A stretch of 64,000 nucleotides of DNA. Origin: Hygrophila difformis. Lineage: Eukaryota > Streptophyta > Magnoliopsida > Lamiales > Acanthaceae. Both the position numbers and the translations under genes were made by a program. Location: positions 17,221,917-17,285,916 of the forward strand of contig JAOANR010000015.1 of the NCBI GenBank assembly GCA_030278955.1. The letters run 5' to 3'. Position 1 is the stretch's first letter; the number at the start of each line of letters is the position of its first letter. Below are positions 12,601-24,105 of this stretch, one piece after another. The notes under the pieces are model-generated. The model searched no databases. It was not told where the DNA came from and saw nothing but the letters and a program-made list of their open reading frames with translations.

Positions 12601-13800
12601 ATAGCTAAAAGCCTCCTCCTTAATCTCACCCGGTTCTTCCACTACTACATCACCCACTTTGAGAAAACCAATGTGACTTTTACGCCGATGCAATGCCGTG
12701 ATCACACTAAAAAATTTAGTGTTTTGATCGCCTTCTTTAATCCAACTCAGTCTAGATTTCTGGAACCACCTTTGCTCTTCCGCTAGCAACAACCTTTTAA
12801 GGTCCCTTTTTTTCTCAAACCATAAGGACTGATCCTTCTCTTCAACTCCTCTTGATTGGAATTTGCCTTCGATCTCTTCAATATCTTCATGTGCCCTTTT
12901 AATTCTGTCTTCTAAATCCTGAGCTCCATAGCCACTCCAACTACGGATGTGAGATTTCAACAACTTAAGACGGCCGCTCAACCTGTTATCCCTCTGCCTC
13001 AACTCCTCAGCCCACACACCCCTCACTAAGTCCCCAAACCCTTTCTCCTTCATCCAATAATTATAGAATCGAAAAGGTTTGGGTCCCCATTCCCTCTCCC
13101 CCACCTCCAGACATACCGGGTAATGGTCGGACAACACGGACTCACATCTTTTTTGGATCACGCCCCTCCCTCCCAAGCTAAGCCAATTTGCCGAAATGAG
13201 GAACCTATCAAGACGACTACAGGCCTGCCCTCCTCTCCCAATCCAAGTGAAATGTGCACCTACCATTGGCAAATCCACTAGCCCCATCCTATCTATGAAC
13301 TCCCTGAAATCCCTAGACGAACCCACATCCACCCCCTCGCCAATCCTCTCACTGTCCCCCCTAACTGCGTTAAAATCCCCCGTTATGCACCACGATTCCC
13401 CATTGCCAGTGTTACATTTTTGAGATAATAAATCCCAAAAAGCCGCCCTCTCACTTCTAACGTTTGGAGCATGGACACAAACTATATTGGTAACCCCTCT
13501 TGCTTCCTCCAGAACGCCCTTTACCCAAATGTAGTTGTGAGCAGCCTCCACCAGTTTAAGCGCACCTCCATTAGCGTCCCAAACGACTAATAGACCACCT
13601 GAGTTCCCAGAAGCCTCCTGATAGCAAAAATCGCAACCTTTAGAACCCCAAAGTTTGTGCACCAATCTGGATGTAATATCTTGCATTTTGGTTTCCTGGA
13701 GACACATCACAGTAGGCCTATGTTTCCTACAAAGACGCATCACTGCCCTTCTTCCCACTCCCCCGTTCAGTCCCCTAACATTACAAGTTATCATCTTCAT
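9653..13800 (-). pseudogene. LINE ORF2: AP-endonuclease, reverse transcriptase, RNase H (broken)
   Basis: Domains in order. The endonuclease (13800 down to about 13100) has an N-terminal MKMITCNVRGLNGG, LQETKM, a GDFN motif and LSDHYPV. The reverse transcriptase (about 12450-11300) includes DLAKAYDNVSWGALF and the catalytic YADDTLFL. A zf-RVT-like region (about 10750-10450) has a CPCC..E..DHLLCNC pattern. A type I RNase H (about 10070-9680) has DGSSLGNPGPAG, an E in TEAEVLAV, D in FECDST and D in AMADSFARR, so all four acidic residues are present. Breaks: a frame change at 12313-12331, an in-frame stop at 12098-12100 and another at 11303-11305. The enzyme would prime on nicked target DNA and copy element RNA; this copy cannot make it in one piece. 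Confidence 0.88.
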
Positions 13801-13844
13801 ATTTCATATTCTAATACCCCAAACCCCCTCCCAACAGCCAGGCC

Positions 13845-14123
13845 TTATGCTTCCCTTCCCACTTCTTCCCTAATCCTTGCTAACGCCCTTTCCTTCTCGA
13901 CCAATCTACTCAACCCCAATCTGTCGGCTATCCTTAAAGTCTCTTCGGCCTCCGAGAAATCAACTAATTTAACCCCCTCCTTCACCCTTACTGTTGAGAA
14001 TTGAAGCCTAGCGAAACCGTCAGCCTCCTTAAACCTTGAGCTCGAACCAATCCCACAAACCACTTTCCCTTTCCCCCCTACCTTTGCTCCTTTCTTTGAA
14101 CCTTTCCTGCCCCCTTTACGCAT
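13845..14123 (-). CDS. Small basic ORF between LINE ORF1 and ORF2
   Basis: 92 aa, beginning 10 bases after the ORF1 stop and ending 45 bases before ORF2. The first 25 residues are almost all Lys, Gly and Arg (KGGRKGSKKGAKVGGKGK), followed by an acidic-basic helix-prone region. It could be the C-terminal RNA-binding tail of ORF1p, separated by a stop, or a reinitiated peptide. I do not recognise a family. Confidence 0.45.
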   Translation of the reverse strand: MRKGGRKGSKKGAKVGGKGKVVCGIGSSSRFKEADGFARLQFSTVRVKEGVKLVDFSEAEETLRIADRLGLSRLVEKERALARIREEVGREA

Positions 14124-14132
14124 CTTCCGCTC

Positions 14133-15926
14133 TCAACCACCGATGACTTGAGCTAAAGCTTTCTCCACCGCCTCTACATTTTCTATCGCCTCCCTTGCAT
14201 TCACCCCATCTTCGCATTGAATATCCCCTTGGATCACACCCCCATTCCCATCTATATCATTATTTTGATTATCTCCCAAATTCCGCTCTTCCAACCCCAT
14301 TCTTGATCTAGGAATTGTTGCCAACCCCTTCTCCGAAGTCTCTATTGTTTGGTGCCTAATCGATTCTTCCCCCAACTCTGGATGCCCCTCCCAATCCCTG
14401 TCTAAATTATTCTCTCCGGACACCTGCTCTAAAGAAGGCCCATTCATGCCTTGATCTGTATAGGCCCCTCTGAGCCCATTTGAATCTACCGTCAGCTTAC
14501 CCACCCTCCCATTGTCCGAAGCCCATTCTTTGGTGGGCCGTATTGATTGTGACCCAATACTCCCTTCTTGAACAATCTTCGCATAGCCCGAGTCCCTACC
14601 CTCATCTCTCCTATCCCCTGCTTGATGACTACATTTATTTCCCTCGATCTTAGAGTTACAATTATCAGCCGCCACATTCAAAATTTCCCCTCCCCTATTC
14701 GCATTCTGTTGAGCCCTTTCCGATTCCCCACGGCAGCAGATCCTGGCCCCTGGACCAATCGTACCCTCCTGGAACTCTTCTGCCCCAGTCGGTGTCGCTG
14801 GTGAAACGTTCACCTCCGGTAACGTCGGTGACCTCGCCGGCGTTTCCCCTACTCTATCCGCCTCAGAGTCAACGGATTCCACCACTCCTTCACAAAAGTT
14901 TGTCACTATTCGAACCGTAAAATCCTTCTCCCCCACTTGAATCTGAACCATCGATGGAATAGTAACATTCATGTTCCATGCAACTAACACCCTTGCCCGA
15001 TCGAATCTTTTATTCTCCCTTGTTTCTCTATCAATGTTCACTATCCTCCCCCAGTTGTTCACCACCTTTTGAAAATTGTCATCACTCCATGTTGCAAAAG
15101 GAAGTCCGAAAACGTAAATCCACACTAGTTGAAGTTTGGCTGCCACCTCCGTGGTCCATCTTCTTTTCCAGCCGGTTAACTGATAGTCTCTCCGATCCTC
15201 CAAAAACTTCTCCCTCTCCTCGTATGACTTGAAAACCACTACCACCATGAGACCTCCTCCATATATCACCTCCTCACATTCGCCATATTCTCTGAATATC
15301 CATTCTTGAAAGTCATACAACAGTCCATACTCTCTAACGTCAGCCACGGCTGATTTTTCCAGCCATGTTAGAGTGTTTTTCGCCTCCTCCAGCTTTACTA
15401 CACTCCTCTTCCCCTCCACCCGACCTACTTGTCTCCTCTCCCGAACTCCTTTTGTGACCTCCGCATAAGATCTCTCGTCCCTTAATGCATTAATATGTCG
15501 CTTCTGTTCCCCCTCTGTCCCTCCTTCTACTTCCTCTCGCTCATTGACAGAAACCCTAACCCTCCCAGCCCCTATGTCTTTTCGAGCTTCCACCCTCGAG
15601 AACCTCCTGCTAGGGAGTGCCCAGTTGGCTGTCAACTTCCTCTCCGACACCATCCTACCACTGAAGGCCTTCATTACCGACACCGCCTCCTCTCTATTCT
15701 GAAATCTGAAGAAGCCGAACTTAAAACCTTTCTCCGGCCACCTTCTTGTCGGGACAAACCATTCTCTAACCCTTGCCACCTTTTCCATTTCCCTTAGCAA
15801 AAAAGCAAAAGATACTCCAACTGAGATATTCCCCACGAACACACCAAACAACCTTCTCCTTTGGATAGTCTTTCCTCCGCTGCTTCCGCCTACACCGTTG
15901 CTGGTCGGTCTCAATCCTCTCTCCAT
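14133..15926 (-). CDS. LINE ORF1 protein with N-terminal RRM
   Basis: 597 aa, starting 38 bases inside the LINE's 5' end, as expected for a first ORF. Residues about 26-105 form an RRM: an RNP2-like strand LFGVFVGNI, an RNP1-like strand FKFGFFRF, and typical spacing. A middle region (about residues 185-345) is Trp-rich (W..R..Y.LTGWKRRW) and resembles the plant DUF4283/ORF1 core. The C-terminal 230 residues are low-complexity, with many Gly, Glu, Asn and Arg. I see no CCHC zinc knuckle. In L1-type elements ORF1p binds element RNA and forms the RNP with ORF2p. This frame is intact. Confidence 0.8.
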   Translation of the reverse strand: MERGLRPTSNGVGGSSGGKTIQRRRLFGVFVGNISVGVSFAFLLREMEKVARVREWFVPTRRWPEKGFKFGFFRFQNREEAVSVMKAFSGRMVSERKLTANWALPSRRFSRVEARKDIGAGRVRVSVNEREEVEGGTEGEQKRHINALRDERSYAEVTKGVRERRQVGRVEGKRSVVKLEEAKNTLTWLEKSAVADVREYGLLYDFQEWIFREYGECEEVIYGGGLMVVVVFKSYEEREKFLEDRRDYQLTGWKRRWTTEVAAKLQLVWIYVFGLPFATWSDDNFQKVVNNWGRIVNIDRETRENKRFDRARVLVAWNMNVTIPSMVQIQVGEKDFTVRIVTNFCEGVVESVDSEADRVGETPARSPTLPEVNVSPATPTGAEEFQEGTIGPGARICCRGESERAQQNANRGGEILNVAADNCNSKIEGNKCSHQAGDRRDEGRDSGYAKIVQEGSIGSQSIRPTKEWASDNGRVGKLTVDSNGLRGAYTDQGMNGPSLEQVSGENNLDRDWEGHPELGEESIRHQTIETSEKGLATIPRSRMGLEERNLGDNQNNDIDGNGGVIQGDIQCEDGVNAREAIENVEAVEKALAQVIGG

Positions 15927-16045
15927 GCTTCCCTCCCAATTCTACACCGTTGATAGTTAAATTTGTGATTAATATTTAATTATTTCCATAAAATGGAAAT
16001 GTGACAAAGTATTGGGACGGATAAAAAAGGAAAGTGAGACATAAA

Positions 16046-16560
16046 TAGAGCTGTAAACGAGCCGAACCGAACCGAGCTTCAAGTGTTTGAGCTCTGTTCG
16101 TTGAGCTTAACGAATGAACACGAACCGAGCCAAAAATCTTAACAAGCCAATTTTCATGTTTGAGCTCTGTTCGTTTAACCTTACAAACGAGCTAATAACG
16201 AATGAACACGAGCCTAGTCGAGCTCAATTAACGAACCATTTATTTTATTAATAAATTTATTTGTTTTAGAATTAAATTGGGTGTGAAAATGTAATGTATA
16301 TTGTAATATAATTTATGAGAGAAATGTGAAATTAATAAAAATGAAAAATGGAAAGAACAACTAGATAAAATTTTTATTTCTTATAATATATATTCCATTA
16401 AAAAAGAATTCCGAACTGTTCGCGAACTTACCGAACGAACACACAAACCAAATTATGTGTTTGAGCTCGGTTCGTTTAACTTACCGAACGAACTGTTTAC
16501 GAACAAACACGTGTTGAAACGAGCTCAGCTCACAAACTGTTTGTTTTATTTACAGCTCTA
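16046..16560. mobile_element. hAT-type MITE (515 bp)
   Basis: Perfect 12-bp terminal inverted repeats (TAGAGCTGTAAA / TTTACAGCTCTA) are flanked by an exact 8-bp TSD, GACATAAA, at 16038-16045 and 16561-16568. The 8-bp TSD is diagnostic of hAT transposition. Subterminal regions hold repeated GAGCTCGGTTCGTT-like phrases in both orientations; the interior is AT-rich with no ORF. It inserted into the right arm of the Stowaway MITE. Confidence 0.92.
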
Positions 16561-17052
16561 GACATAAATAATGTGACGAATGAGTATTATTGAGTTTCTA
16601 AATGTGATTTATGCAAAATTTGAAAAACCCTAAAGTACTCATGGTCTAATGATTATATGGTCTGCTCGCTGAAATATGCTTCTACACGTGATGGTGTTGT
16701 GTTGTGTGCTGACTTTATGTGTATCATGTGATATAACCTTAAAATTTTAGTGTGCTCCAATGTCAAATGATTCTAAAGTCTGCTCGCTCAATTATGCGTA
16801 CACACGTGATACATTTTTTGTTTTATGTGCTAATTTTTTGTGTAATCGGTGCTTAATTTAGTTGTGTCATGTGCTAATTTAATTTGTGCCGACAAGTGAC
16901 ACACAATGATTTCCTTATTTCCCATTAGGGTTTTCCATATTTTGCACAAGCTGCTTTTAGAAACTGAATAATACACATTAATTAGATTTTGAAAGGTATT
17001 AATTTTTCCAAATTAGTCGGTTACATATGATGGTAATAGAATATATTATTAC

Positions 17053-18665
17053 TGTAACACTCCAGTTTTCTCACCTTAAAATCACAGCGGAAGTTACCAA
17101 TAGAAAAGTCGGGATTGTTACCGACACACTTCCAATTAAGCTCGTCTTGCCCTTCCCTCGGCTAATTTAATTAAAAGTTCTAAGGCTATTAAAAATGATT
17201 ACAAACATTATTTAAATCAGTTACTAAGTTTAAAAATATATTTAATTCTGGAAAAATATCAGAGATTACAAAATGTGATAACTACGATCTAGTATTAGTA
17301 TTGCAAGTTTGCAACTTATTTGACATGTCATTTACTGTTGAGTCATATTTAGTTATTTTTGTCCAATGGATAAAAATTTATTTACTCAGCCGATGTACTG
17401 ATAAATGGGAAAAAATGATCTTTTAGTCCTTTTTCTTTTTAAAATATCCAAATCAGTCCGTTACTAATTTTTTGCCCCATATAGTCCTCTACGTTTGTTA
17501 ATTTTTTTCAATTCGGTCCTAATTATGTAATTAGCATGAGGTTGGTGATATGGCCGAAGTATATCACATTTTACATACACCGTGGCAAATTTGGAGTCCC
17601 CACACATAACACACTATTTTAATAAATGTTTGAAGGCTGTCATAACACATCACTACTCTAAAAAATGACTCTAGCGAGTCAATTGAACCATTTTTCACTG
17701 GGATGATGGGCATAGTTTCTACTTGGTTCGCATTGAGCCCTTCCTTATTGAGGTTATCCAACCCATAAAAAAAACACCAACAATTCATTTGCACGCATTA
17801 TATATCACAATTGGTCTCAATTTTCTTGAGAAACACCAAAAACCACCGAGATCGAAAAGAAAATGCACTGCGGTAGCTGTTGACCAAAACTCCTATGTTA
17901 TTGTTGTGAATGCTTGTTGTTTCTTTATGGTTGGGTAACCCAATGAGGGCTCAATGCGAATCATGTAGAAACTATGTCCATCATCCCAGTAAAGAAGGGT
18001 TCAATTGACCCACTAGAGCCTAGAGATATTTATTAGAGTAGTGATATGTTATGGCTGCCTTCAAATATTTATTTCAAACATTTATTAATTTGGTGTGTTA
18101 TGTATGGAGACTCCAGATTAACCACCGTGGATGTAAAATGAGATTTACTTCGGCCACGTCAGCGACATTAGGCTAATTACGTAATTAGGACCAAATTGGA
18201 AAAAATTAGCAAACGTAGAGGACTATATGGGGCAAAAAATTACTAACGGACCGACTTTGATATTTTGGAAAGAAAAATGACTAAATAATCATTTTTTCCA
18301 CTGATAAATGTTACTTACCATTTTTACAGGATTTGATATTTGAGAAGTTCATTAGCATCACGGGCACGGGCAGGGTGTTAATATCATTTCTGCACTGGTT
18401 ATTTAAATTTATGTTTTAATTTCGGTAAAATTGACATTTTAATAATAGATCGTAGTTATGGAAACTCTGATATTTTTCCAGAATTAAATATATTTTTAAA
18501 ATAATTAATTAATTTAAATAATGTCGCAATCATTTTTAATCACTTTTAATTAAGTTAGCCGAGGCAAGGACAAAGGGAGCTTAATTGGAAGTGTGGCTGT
18601 AACAACCCGACTTTTTTATTGGTAACTTCCGCTGTAATCTTAAGGTGGAAAAATGGGGTGTTACA
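17053..18665 (+). repeat. Left LTR-derived segment with inverted duplicate of the LTR end
   Basis: 17053-17300 (TGTAACACTCC...) and 18430-18665 (...GGGGTGTTACA) are inverted copies of about 240 bp. The plus-strand copy at 17053 matches 25484-25730 in the same orientation. The middle (17300-17407 and 18311-18430) matches 25740-25945 in inverted orientation. The segment is thus the terminal 450 bp of the LTR plus a flipped copy of its last 240 bp, later split by a MULE MITE. Confidence 0.65.
17408..18299. mobile_element. MULE-type MITE with long terminal inverted repeats (892 bp)
   Basis: An exact 11-bp TSD, ACTGATAAATG, lies at 17397-17407 and 18300-18310. The ends GGAAAAAATGATC and GATTATTTTTTCC-like pair, and inverted homology continues inward for about 370 bp each side (shared TTTTTTGCCCCATATAGTCC and CCTCTACGTTTG), leaving a loop of roughly 150 bp near 17781-17930. 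The TSD length and very long TIRs fit a foldback MULE derivative. The short ORFs on both strands are arm shadows. Confidence 0.88.
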
Positions 18666-18668
18666 AAT

Positions 18669-18680
18669 TGGTATCAGAGC
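18669..18680 (+). promoter_or_regulatory. LTR-retrotransposon primer-binding site (tRNA-Met)
   Basis: TGGTATCAGAGC starts three bases after the LTR terminus GGTGTTACA. This is the standard plant complement to the initiator tRNA-Met 3' end, and the same 12-mer occurs in the Copia element at 27818. Confidence 0.88.
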
Positions 18681-20322
18681 GTGAGTCAAACTTTCTTTTT
18701 AACTCAAAATAATTTTTTAGTAGAAAATTTTATAAAAAATTTTTTAAAGATATATATTTGTCCTTTTTAGTTAAAAAAACATTGGGATTGGACACTATGC
18801 ACTTGCATTAGGCACAATCCTTATTTGTTATTCATGTTAACTAGTATTACCTGCCCGCGCAATACACGGGAAGAAAATTTACATGAATTTCAAAGTTTAT
18901 TTTTATTTAAAGATTCAATGAAAAAATATATTATGTTTATGGATTGAATGAAAGACAATGTAGAAAGTAAAATAGTTGTGAATCGAAGCAATGAATAAAA
19001 ATTTAACCTCAAAGCCTTTCTTTAATTCTGTAACAATGAAAGAAAGGCTTTAACTTCAAAGTAGCACTCATCATATTTATAGTATGCAATGGCAACCATT
19101 GTTGAAACATCTACTTGAATACACAATTCGTTAAAAGAAATAAATCAATATTGGATACATGGCTAATTAAGATCGCCCAGGTTGGACGTTATTTGATGTG
19201 GTTCTTGACGAAGCATCATAGTTTGGCGGTTAAGACCTTTTATGGGATCCGCCACCACTGCTATTACCCGCTGGTTTAAAGCTTCAAAACTATGATGATG
19301 AAACAAACAACGGCAGTTATGAGAGCTTCAGTTATATACAAAATAGAACGGTGGTGTTAATAAAAAAATATCAAAGCATCAGTTTAAAAGTACAATACAT
19401 TACAGTAAACTGAAAAAGAAAAACAGAGTCAAAGAAATGTAGGAAGCTGATGGATTCTATTAATATCATTATAATAAGTTTAAAAAAAAAAACAGAAAAT
19501 GATAAGTCAACTGCACTTAAAATTATGAAAATTCGGGTGTCCCACATCATCTTCAAGTACACATTACAAACATGATCAGAAACACCACATATATAGTTGA
19601 GGAGTAACCTAGCTAAGTTTTATGTCAACCCTACAAAGCCAGGCATCCAAAACCAGGATGTGAATTATGCCAGCCAACCACCATATCAAAAACTCAAAAT
19701 CGTCATCATTCCTAAATCACAGATGCTAAAATTATCAACATAATTTCAAGGGGAAGCTAGCTATATTTTTCCAGCATAACATCCATCGTATGATATGATA
19801 TGAATATATGATGTTGGGGTGTTGGTGCCCACTTGCACAAACTTTAATTTTCACTAAACAATTGGCAGTATCCCCTGAAACACCATTTCAACTTTTCACA
19901 CCATATCATTTTTGTAAAATCAATTAGTATTTGGTTAGTTTGTTATTATATCAACATGGAGATTTTGTAGCTCAGTAATATATTTAATAAAGCATTATCA
20001 AAATTTGGCATCCAAATCAGTAATCTATACCCGTTTCTCACTGTCACTGTGGCACTGCAGGCTGCAGAGTCACAAAACTCCCATGTCAACTTTCCAACCT
20101 TCGAAAGAACAAAAAGGAATAAAACACCACAAGGGAGGGTGAGAGAAAAGCACATATAAATAAAAGTTTGATCTATGCATCAATGCACATTTTTAATTCA
20201 TCTGTACATGCATGATGCATCAGATCAAATATTAAAGACACAGAACATGGTAATTATCTTTTGGGTATCCATCGGCTTAGATAATATTTCAACACACCTC
20301 CAGTCTTCTTTGTATATACTTT

Positions 20323-21081
20323 TCAATTCTTTGTATATACTTTTTGGAGTACTTCTTTATACACTACATTCATTGTGGAGTTTCTATTGCTGAATCGATC
20401 GTGCATACTTAGAAATTTCAGTCCATCACGTCTCACGACACGTGAAGCTGCAACATATAGTTGCCCATGCATAAAGACAGGCTCCCTCAGAAAAACACCA
20501 ACATGCGTCAAGGATTGACCTTGGCTCTTATTTATTGTCATTGCATAACAGACCATAATTGGAAATTGTCTTCTCTTGAACTTGAAAGGAATCCGGTGAT
20601 CAGATGAAGTCACTGTCATTCGAGGAATTAACACTCTGTCACCAACCATATTTCCTGTGATAACTTTACCTTCCAAAACATTCTTTCCAAGTCCTGTCAG
20701 TGTCAATCTTGTTCTGTTGCAGAGTCCATTCACAGGGTCAATATTACGAATAAGCATGACAGGGGTACCAACTTTTAATTTCAACAAATGTGCAGGAAGT
20801 CCAGAACACTCAATAGAGTTTAAAAACTCCGGCGTATGAATTTCACTGAAACTACTGCTGCCTCCATCCAATTTGCTCGCCTTATCAGCACTCAAATACT
20901 CTATGGTTTCTGCTTCATTCATTGCCATTATGTAACTGTTGATGCATTCAACGTCCTTGATCGTAGGTGCAAGGATTGCCCTTTCCTTTAGGTATTTTGG
21001 ATCATGTAAATGAGATGTTAAATCAGGATAGATGATTGAAACAATGACATTTATTGGATCATCTAAATAATCTATAACCAT
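20323..21081 (-). pseudogene. Helitron PIF1-like helicase, C-terminal remnant
   Basis: 252 aa resembling the C-terminal third of plant Helitron Rep-helicase. It has [35 protein letters not shown] (helicase 1B spacer), [19 protein letters not shown] (motif V; the TINKSQGQS signature) and LYVAASRV (motif VI). Upstream, the frame continues to about 21180 but is broken by a stop just before IPRD. The N-terminal Rep (HUH) nuclease and Walker A/B motifs are absent from the element, so this copy cannot mobilise itself. Orientation agrees with the Helitron's own 5'-3' direction. Confidence 0.9.
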
Positions 21082-21197
21082 ATCACGAGGAATCTAAATT
21101 TGATCTTCCCCATCATTAGTCCCTCCTAATGAACCATCGCCAATCTCACGCAATCAGCTGGCAAATTCCTGGGTTAACTTTCCAATTAGTAATAATG

Positions 21198-23886
21198 TTT
21201 CTCAAATTATGATTTTTGGATCTAATAAAGTAATACACATTTTTCTTAAAATTTAAAACTGCGTATTTAGAATGGTTTATTTATAAAAAAATACATATTC
21301 TAATATTTAGTTTTATTTTTTATTTAATTAATATTTAGTTTCCAAAATATGGATATATTTAGTTGCCAATATAAATAAAATGAATCTAAAATATTGATAT
21401 ACTTATATGAAAAGATTTAGTTGCCATTAAAATTAAAACGATTCTAAAATAAAAATATATTTAAATAACTATCTAATGTTAAATCATCACAATATATCTA
21501 TAACTAAAATGAATCACAATAAATTGATTCTAAAATGATATGTTCAATTATTTCATTTAAAAATATAGTATCTATATTAAATCATCACAATATTTTTTTC
21601 CAAATTAATATTATAATAAACTTATTATTGCTATAATTAGCCAATTGCTATAATACAATTTTTTTAGAATTTAAATATAATATTTTAATTTAAAGCAATG
21701 ATTATTTAACATTGTCATATTTAAGTTGTAAGGACCAATTAATGTTATAATGAAATTTAATGTTAGTAAAAAGTCAATTAAAATTAATGACATAATAAAT
21801 TTATGGTTGGAATTATTTCTTTATTTATTTATATTAAAAAATTCCATTTTGTGAAATTGGGAATACAATCCCATAAATCTAAAATTGAATGGATTATTTG
21901 AATATAGAATTAATTTCACTTTTTGGGATTATTGACTAAAAATTAGCTAGTGGTTTTAGGCTAGAAACTTTTGCATATAATTTTAGGTTAATAAATGGAT
22001 TTAAGTGTAAATTGAATATTATTTATATAGATAAATAAATTCCTAATGTGGATTTATTATTCACCACAAATAAATAAAATATCGTATTTGTAAAAATTAT
22101 TGTAATAGTTGAAGGGCTAAATTATATTAATTATTCCTTATTTAAGGGTAAATTTATTAAATTACAGTCCATTGATCATCTCATCTTTTACGATTATTCT
22201 TTGCTCTTTCCATAATCATTTCATTGTCTATAGTCAACATTTCATTTTTGTTTATTTAATGAAAATCAACTTAATCAATATAATCAATGGAAATCAATTA
22301 CCCCATAATCTTTGCTTTATTTATGGGGTAATACTTAGTTTCCATTTTTTATTTGATATTGTATTTTCAAAATACGGATAAATTTATAAGAAAAGATTTA
22401 GTTGCAATATAATTAAAAATCATTTTATAGACAAATTATATTCAATATTTTATTTCCATCCATCATCCTCATTGTAAAAATTCAGCATCTGCTTTTCCGA
22501 TCACCGCAAATCTCATTTGCACAAATAAAATAATTAATACATATTACATACATATTTTATTACCATCATGTAGCTAAATATTTGCTTAGTTGCCAATATA
22601 AACAAATGACATTATATAGTATATAATGGGGAAATGAAATGTCAGATATAGAAATAAAAATCTTTTCATAAAAAAAGTATACGAATATCCTTATTAATTG
22701 TAATGGATATGTATAAAAATCTTTTGATAATCAATGTAAATCAATTACCCCACATCTTTGCTTTATTTATGGGGTAATATGTAGTTTCCATTTTTTTATT
22801 TTATATTGTGTTTTGAAAAAACGGATAAATTCATAAGGAAAGATTTAGTTGCCAATATAAATAAAATCATTTGATAGACAAATTATATGCAATATCCTAA
22901 ATATTTTATTTCCCTCCATCATTCCCATTGTAAAAATTCTACATCTGCTTTCCCCATCACCGCAAATCTCATTTGCACAAATAAAATAATTAATACATAT
23001 TACATACATATTTTATTACCATCATGATTTATCCTTCATGATTTTATTACCATATATTTAATAATTCATATTATATTTTTTGGTTAAATTAGATTTAATC
23101 TGTGCTATATTTTTGACATATTAATTTTTTCATCATCATTTTCTATTATTAATTAATCCCAAAAACTGTGCACTCAAATTGAGCAGCAGAGATCTCTTTC
23201 CAAATTATTCAAGGTGGCCAATATTGTAATAAATTATTTGCTATATACATAATAAAATAAATTTGCGATGATTAACATAAATATCAACAATATATTCATA
23301 AAATATATCGGATTCAATTATTTATTATCTATAACCTCTTTGAATTTGATATTAATAACACCTATGGTAACAGATTTTCAATAAAGTTTATAATTAGTTA
23401 TCTAATATTATAAGATCTACCAATTAAAATAAACTATCATTTTTAACTATCAAATTAGTAATAATGATTTCCAAATTACACCCTTTAATTATTTCATTCT
23501 CTATTAGTGTACATGATTTAAATATTTATGATTTTTGGATCTAATAAAGTAACATACATTTTTAAAATTAAAAAACACATTGTTAGAATGGTTTATTTTA
23601 AAAAATACATATTCTAATATTTAGTTTTTATTTTTTATTTAATATTTAGTTTCCAATATATGGATATATTTAAATGGAAAGATTTAGTTGCCAATATAGA
23701 TAAAATCCATTTAAAAACGTAGTATCTATATTAAATCATCACAATATTTTTTCTAAATTTAATATTATAATTAATAAACTTATTGGTATAATTATCCAAT
23801 TGATATAATAAAAAATTTGTTAGAATTTAAATATAATATTTTAATTTAAAGCAATGATAATTCAACATTGTCATATTTAACTTGAG
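21198..23886. repeat. Direct repeats inside the Helitron
   Basis: Two pairs are visible. Pair one is about 21203-21730 and 23526-23886, sharing ATGATTTTTGGATCTAATAA and GATTTAGTTGCCAATATA-type phrases. Pair two is about 22296-22570 and 22742-23028, sharing TCTTTGCTTTATTTATGGGG and CACCGCAAATCTCATTTGCA. They suggest internal segmental duplication during Helitron replication. No ORF crosses them. Confidence 0.75.
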
Positions 23887-24105
23887 AATATATTTAATTT
23901 GATATTAATCAATCATTGAATTGAGTAATTGAGAATAGAACATGGATAAAAATGATATAGACAAATTCGAAACTCTCTTATTGAATAAAATACAAAAGAT
24001 TCTGAGAAAATAATGCTATAACAAATAAAGTCATCCAATTATTTACACTCGGTGGAACAAATCTTTCAACAAAAAGAACAACCAAACAATTGATTTATTC
24101 TTTTG

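Larger units (their letters stand above)
7377..15964 (-). mobile_element. Full-length L1-type LINE with RNase H domain
   Basis: Direct repeats GTGATTAATATTT at 7364-7376 and 15965-15977 form a 13-bp TSD. The left end is a poly-T run (poly(A) of the minus-strand element) preceded in element sense by GGAATAAAATATTCG, a polyadenylation-like signal. The element reads from about 15964 down: short 5' UTR, ORF1 (15926-14133), a basic small ORF (14123-13845), ORF2 (13800-9653) and a 2.2-kb 3' UTR. Because the 5' end is present it is not truncated, but ORF2 carries a frameshift and two stops, so it is inactive now. The 3' UTR (7377-9652) is C/T-rich on the plus strand, with a long T/C tract at 8037-8100 and no recognised gene. 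Confidence 0.9.
7191..16584. mobile_element. Stowaway-like MITE split by a LINE and a hAT MITE
   Basis: The left end is CTCCCTCCATCCC after TA at 7189-7190, and the right end is GTGACGAATGAG before TA at 16585-16586. Element sequence survives at 7191-7376, 15978-16045 and 16569-16584, about 270 bp in all. The TA insertion site is confirmed by the partner arm of the surrounding inverted-repeat element, which lacks the insertion. Confidence 0.75.
7112..17046. mobile_element. Outermost inverted-repeat element of a nested stack
   Basis: The left arm (7112-7190) and right arm (about 16966-17046) are inverted copies, sharing for example CCATCATATGTAACCGAC. The homology resumes exactly where the interrupting Stowaway ends: 16585-16635 (GAGTTTCTAAATG, then TTTGAAAAACCCTAAA) pairs with 16916-16965 read in reverse. 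The element therefore had arms of about 130 bp and a loop of about 280 bp (16636-16915) before insertions expanded it to about 10 kb. The outer ends are not sharply defined and I found no clear TSD. Confidence 0.55.

Noticed and set aside
17564..17938. Two overlapping ORFs on opposite strands
   Set aside because: They fall in the inverted arms of the MULE MITE and mirror each other, so they are repeat shadows.
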